Made by a program: the position numbers and the translations under genes. This document shows, in pieces, positions 4,303-5,761 of a DNA stretch of 5,761 nucleotides; within the stretch, counting starts at the first letter, position 1; each line of letters begins with the position of its first letter. Location of the stretch: positions 1 to 5,761 of the forward strand of contig SLSN01000028.1 of NCBI GenBank assembly GCA_007130415.1, written 5' to 3'. The notes under the pieces are model-generated. The model was not told the DNA's origin, searched no databases, and saw nothing but the letters and a program-made list of their open reading frames with translations. Source of the stretch: Patescibacteria group bacterium. Lineage in GTDB: Bacteria; Patescibacteriota; Dojkabacteria; SC72; T1SED10-24.

Positions 4303-4331
4303 ATTATACTATAGGTTGGTGGGTTTCTCAA
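4303..4331 (-). promoter_or_regulatory. Near-consensus sigma-70 promoter for the small membrane protein unit
   Basis: On the minus strand the -35 box TTGAGA (complement of 4326-4331) overlaps the TGA stop of the CapA-like gene. A 17-bp spacer follows, then a perfect TATAAT (complement of 4303-4308). The predicted start is near 4296, giving a leader of about 33 nt. The small genes can thus be expressed independently of the upstream gene. Confidence 0.82.
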
Positions 4332-5761
4332 TCCCTAGCGTCTCTGAGAAGCTCTAGAAGCAACTCTCTATCATCACCTTCCGTAACATAGGGTCTCATA
4401 TCATCGTCATAAAGAGTTGTCGTTATCTTTGACTGGAGGAGTCTGTTTTCATAAACATAGTGACTGAGTATCATACCCTGCCTGGTACCAATCCAAGGAG
4501 TTTGATCAAAAAAGATATTACCTGTTCCATAGAAAATTGGATTTTCTTCATAAATTTCATAAGTTTGAGGTTGATGTGCTTGAGAGCCAATTACAATATC
4601 TGCTCCATAATCAATAGCCGCTCTAAATACTTCCCTTTGATCTGGATTTGAAAGAGGTTTGTAACAAGGGGGGTAGATTACATCCTCTGGAGGATATGAC
4701 CAACATTCTTGAAATTGAAACGTAACTATTGTAAAAGCTCCTTCTTCTTTTGCTTTCTTAATATCATTTTCCATTTTTTCAAAAGAAAAAGAATTTGCAC
4801 CTGCTCGATCCTCCCCAGCTAAATTAAAAACATTATTGTGTATACTATCGTAGTAGTTGTAACCTATGAATGCTATTTTTGAGTCTTTAAGCTCTTCTAC
4901 GTGAGGTTGCCTAGCATCTTCTTTATTAAGTCCTCCTCCATAGTATCCCCAACCTCTTTCCTTGTACATTTCTATAGTTTGCGTATTATATTGAGCACCA
5001 AAATCATTATTATGATTTCCTGTTAATTCAATGACATTTGCATTTATTGCCTCAAGAGTTTGAATATAATCAGGGTGAGAACAAAATCTCATACTACGTT
5101 CTGGTTGACAATCAGGGACAAATGATACTTCGTTTGAAGTGTGAACTAAGTCAGCATCACCCAAAAAGTCTGCTATGAATTCAGCCGGATATGCTGGATT
5201 ACCTGCCTCTTCTATTTTAAAAGCAAGATTTCTACTTATTGCTGTAACACCAGACATATTAATTTTGAGGATTTCATCTTTATCTAGATCTCCATACAAA
5301 TCTTGAGAATTTGTTATTATAATCTCAGTTAGAAATTCAGGCGCAAAGCTCTCATCAACACCAATGTGAAATTCTATACCCCCATCAAAACTATCAAGGA
5401 AGTATTCACCCTCTAAATAAAGGACTTGGTATTCGTGATTAAGATTTTCTAAAGTTACAAATGAGATAGCTGTCCCTTCATTTTCTTTGAGGTATGAAAG
5501 AACGTCTTCCTCTTCTATTACATTAGGTGTTATTTCAAGATATTTTTCCAAAACAGCTTTAACAAAATCTGCATTACCCTCATCAACTACAACCTCCTTT
5601 TCTGCTATCTCCTCTCTCTCTATGGAGTTCTCTATCCAGTAGAAATGTCCAACAGGTATCAAGTAATTAGTAAAAAGAGAATATTCTTCATCAGAAAGAC
5701 CCATTATAATATCACCTTCTTCCTCTACAAAAGAAAACCTTCTTTTACCTTCATGCTCTAT
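4328..5761 (-). CDS. CapA-like (PGA_cap) metallophosphatase-fold protein, 5' end outside window
   Basis: The visible 477 codons stay open to the right edge, so the gene is partial. The ATG at 5702-5704 is internal or at best alternative, since 19 sense codons precede it and it has no Shine-Dalgarno site. Numbering from that Met, residues 1-150 are an N-terminal region of a type seen ahead of some CapA domains. The CapA fold (about 150-435) shows SGVTAISR (151-158, in place of GDxxxxR), ADLVHTSNEVSF (184-195, in place of ADLxxxNLE), TGNHNNDFG (228-236), GGGLN (256-260), IAFIGYN (278-283 area), GSQAHQPQ (373-380) and IFYGTGNIFFDQ (390-401). CapA homologues are linked to poly-gamma-glutamate or other surface polymer synthesis, but many family members have no proven role. 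Surface location is likely but the signal sequence is not visible. The stop is TGA. Confidence 0.86.
   Translation of the reverse strand: MEHEGKRRFSFVEEEGDIIMGLSDEEYSLFTNYLIPVGHFYWIENSIEREEIAEKEVVVDEGNADFVKAVLEKYLEITPNVIEEEDVLSYLKENEGTAISFVTLENLNHEYQVLYLEGEYFLDSFDGGIEFHIGVDESFAPEFLTEIIITNSQDLYGDLDKDEILKINMSGVTAISRNLAFKIEEAGNPAYPAEFIADFLGDADLVHTSNEVSFVPDCQPERSMRFCSHPDYIQTLEAINANVIELTGNHNNDFGAQYNTQTIEMYKERGWGYYGGGLNKEDARQPHVEELKDSKIAFIGYNYYDSIHNNVFNLAGEDRAGANSFSFEKMENDIKKAKEEGAFTIVTFQFQECWSYPPEDVIYPPCYKPLSNPDQREVFRAAIDYGADIVIGSQAHQPQTYEIYEENPIFYGTGNIFFDQTPWIGTRQGMILSHYVYENRLLQSKITTTLYDDDMRPYVTEGDDRELLLELLRDARD

Noticed and set aside
4301..4325. Terminator for the CapA-like gene (ACCCA/TGGGT)
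   Set aside because: It is a five-pair stem with a long loop and no good T-run, and the bases are already accounted for by the strong promoter at 4303-4331.

Overview
The window is A+T-rich bacterial DNA. Every protein gene in it lies on the minus strand, and only the two small-RNA units at the left edge run on the plus strand. The code is standard: TAA, TAG and TGA all occur as natural stops. Short genes, many proteins with no obvious family, little Shine-Dalgarno usage, a VKOR-type thioredoxin domain on a membrane anchor and a divergent CapA-type protein fit a Patescibacteria/CPR-like bacterium. That placement is an inference; no taxonomic marker gene is present.

Left edge (1-440): two copies of a 165-bp tandem repeat. 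Each copy carries its own near-consensus sigma-70 promoter (TTGACC or TTGACA, 17 bp, TAACAT or TAATAT), a transcribed part of about 97 nt that is 93/97 identical between copies, and its own intrinsic terminator. They are read here as twin small-RNA genes and are the most interesting item in the window. Two minus-strand terminators (411-438 and 365-383) separate them from the convergent protein genes.

465-1933: a minus-strand cluster reading from right to left. A promoter (1905-1933) precedes an 85-aa three-helix membrane protein, a HAM1/RdgB-type nucleotide pyrophosphatase with a GTG start 2 nt after the membrane gene's stop, and then a membrane-anchored CPAC thioredoxin-fold protein.

1954-3912: a second minus-strand cluster with an extended -10 promoter (3884-3912). 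It holds an acidic helical protein of unknown function, a membrane-anchored alpha/beta hydrolase with an intact Ser-Asp-His triad, and a small helix-turn-helix protein. The tight spacing (26 and 10 nt) suggests one transcript.

3921-4331: a compact unit with a strong promoter (TTGAGA-17-TATAAT), two very short hydrophobic proteins of 33 and 44 aa with good Shine-Dalgarno sites, and an elaborate three-way-junction terminator.

4328-5761: the 3' part of a CapA-like (PGA_cap) metallophosphatase-fold gene. Its reading frame is still open at the right edge, so the true start lies outside the window and the Met at 5704 should not be taken as the N-terminus.
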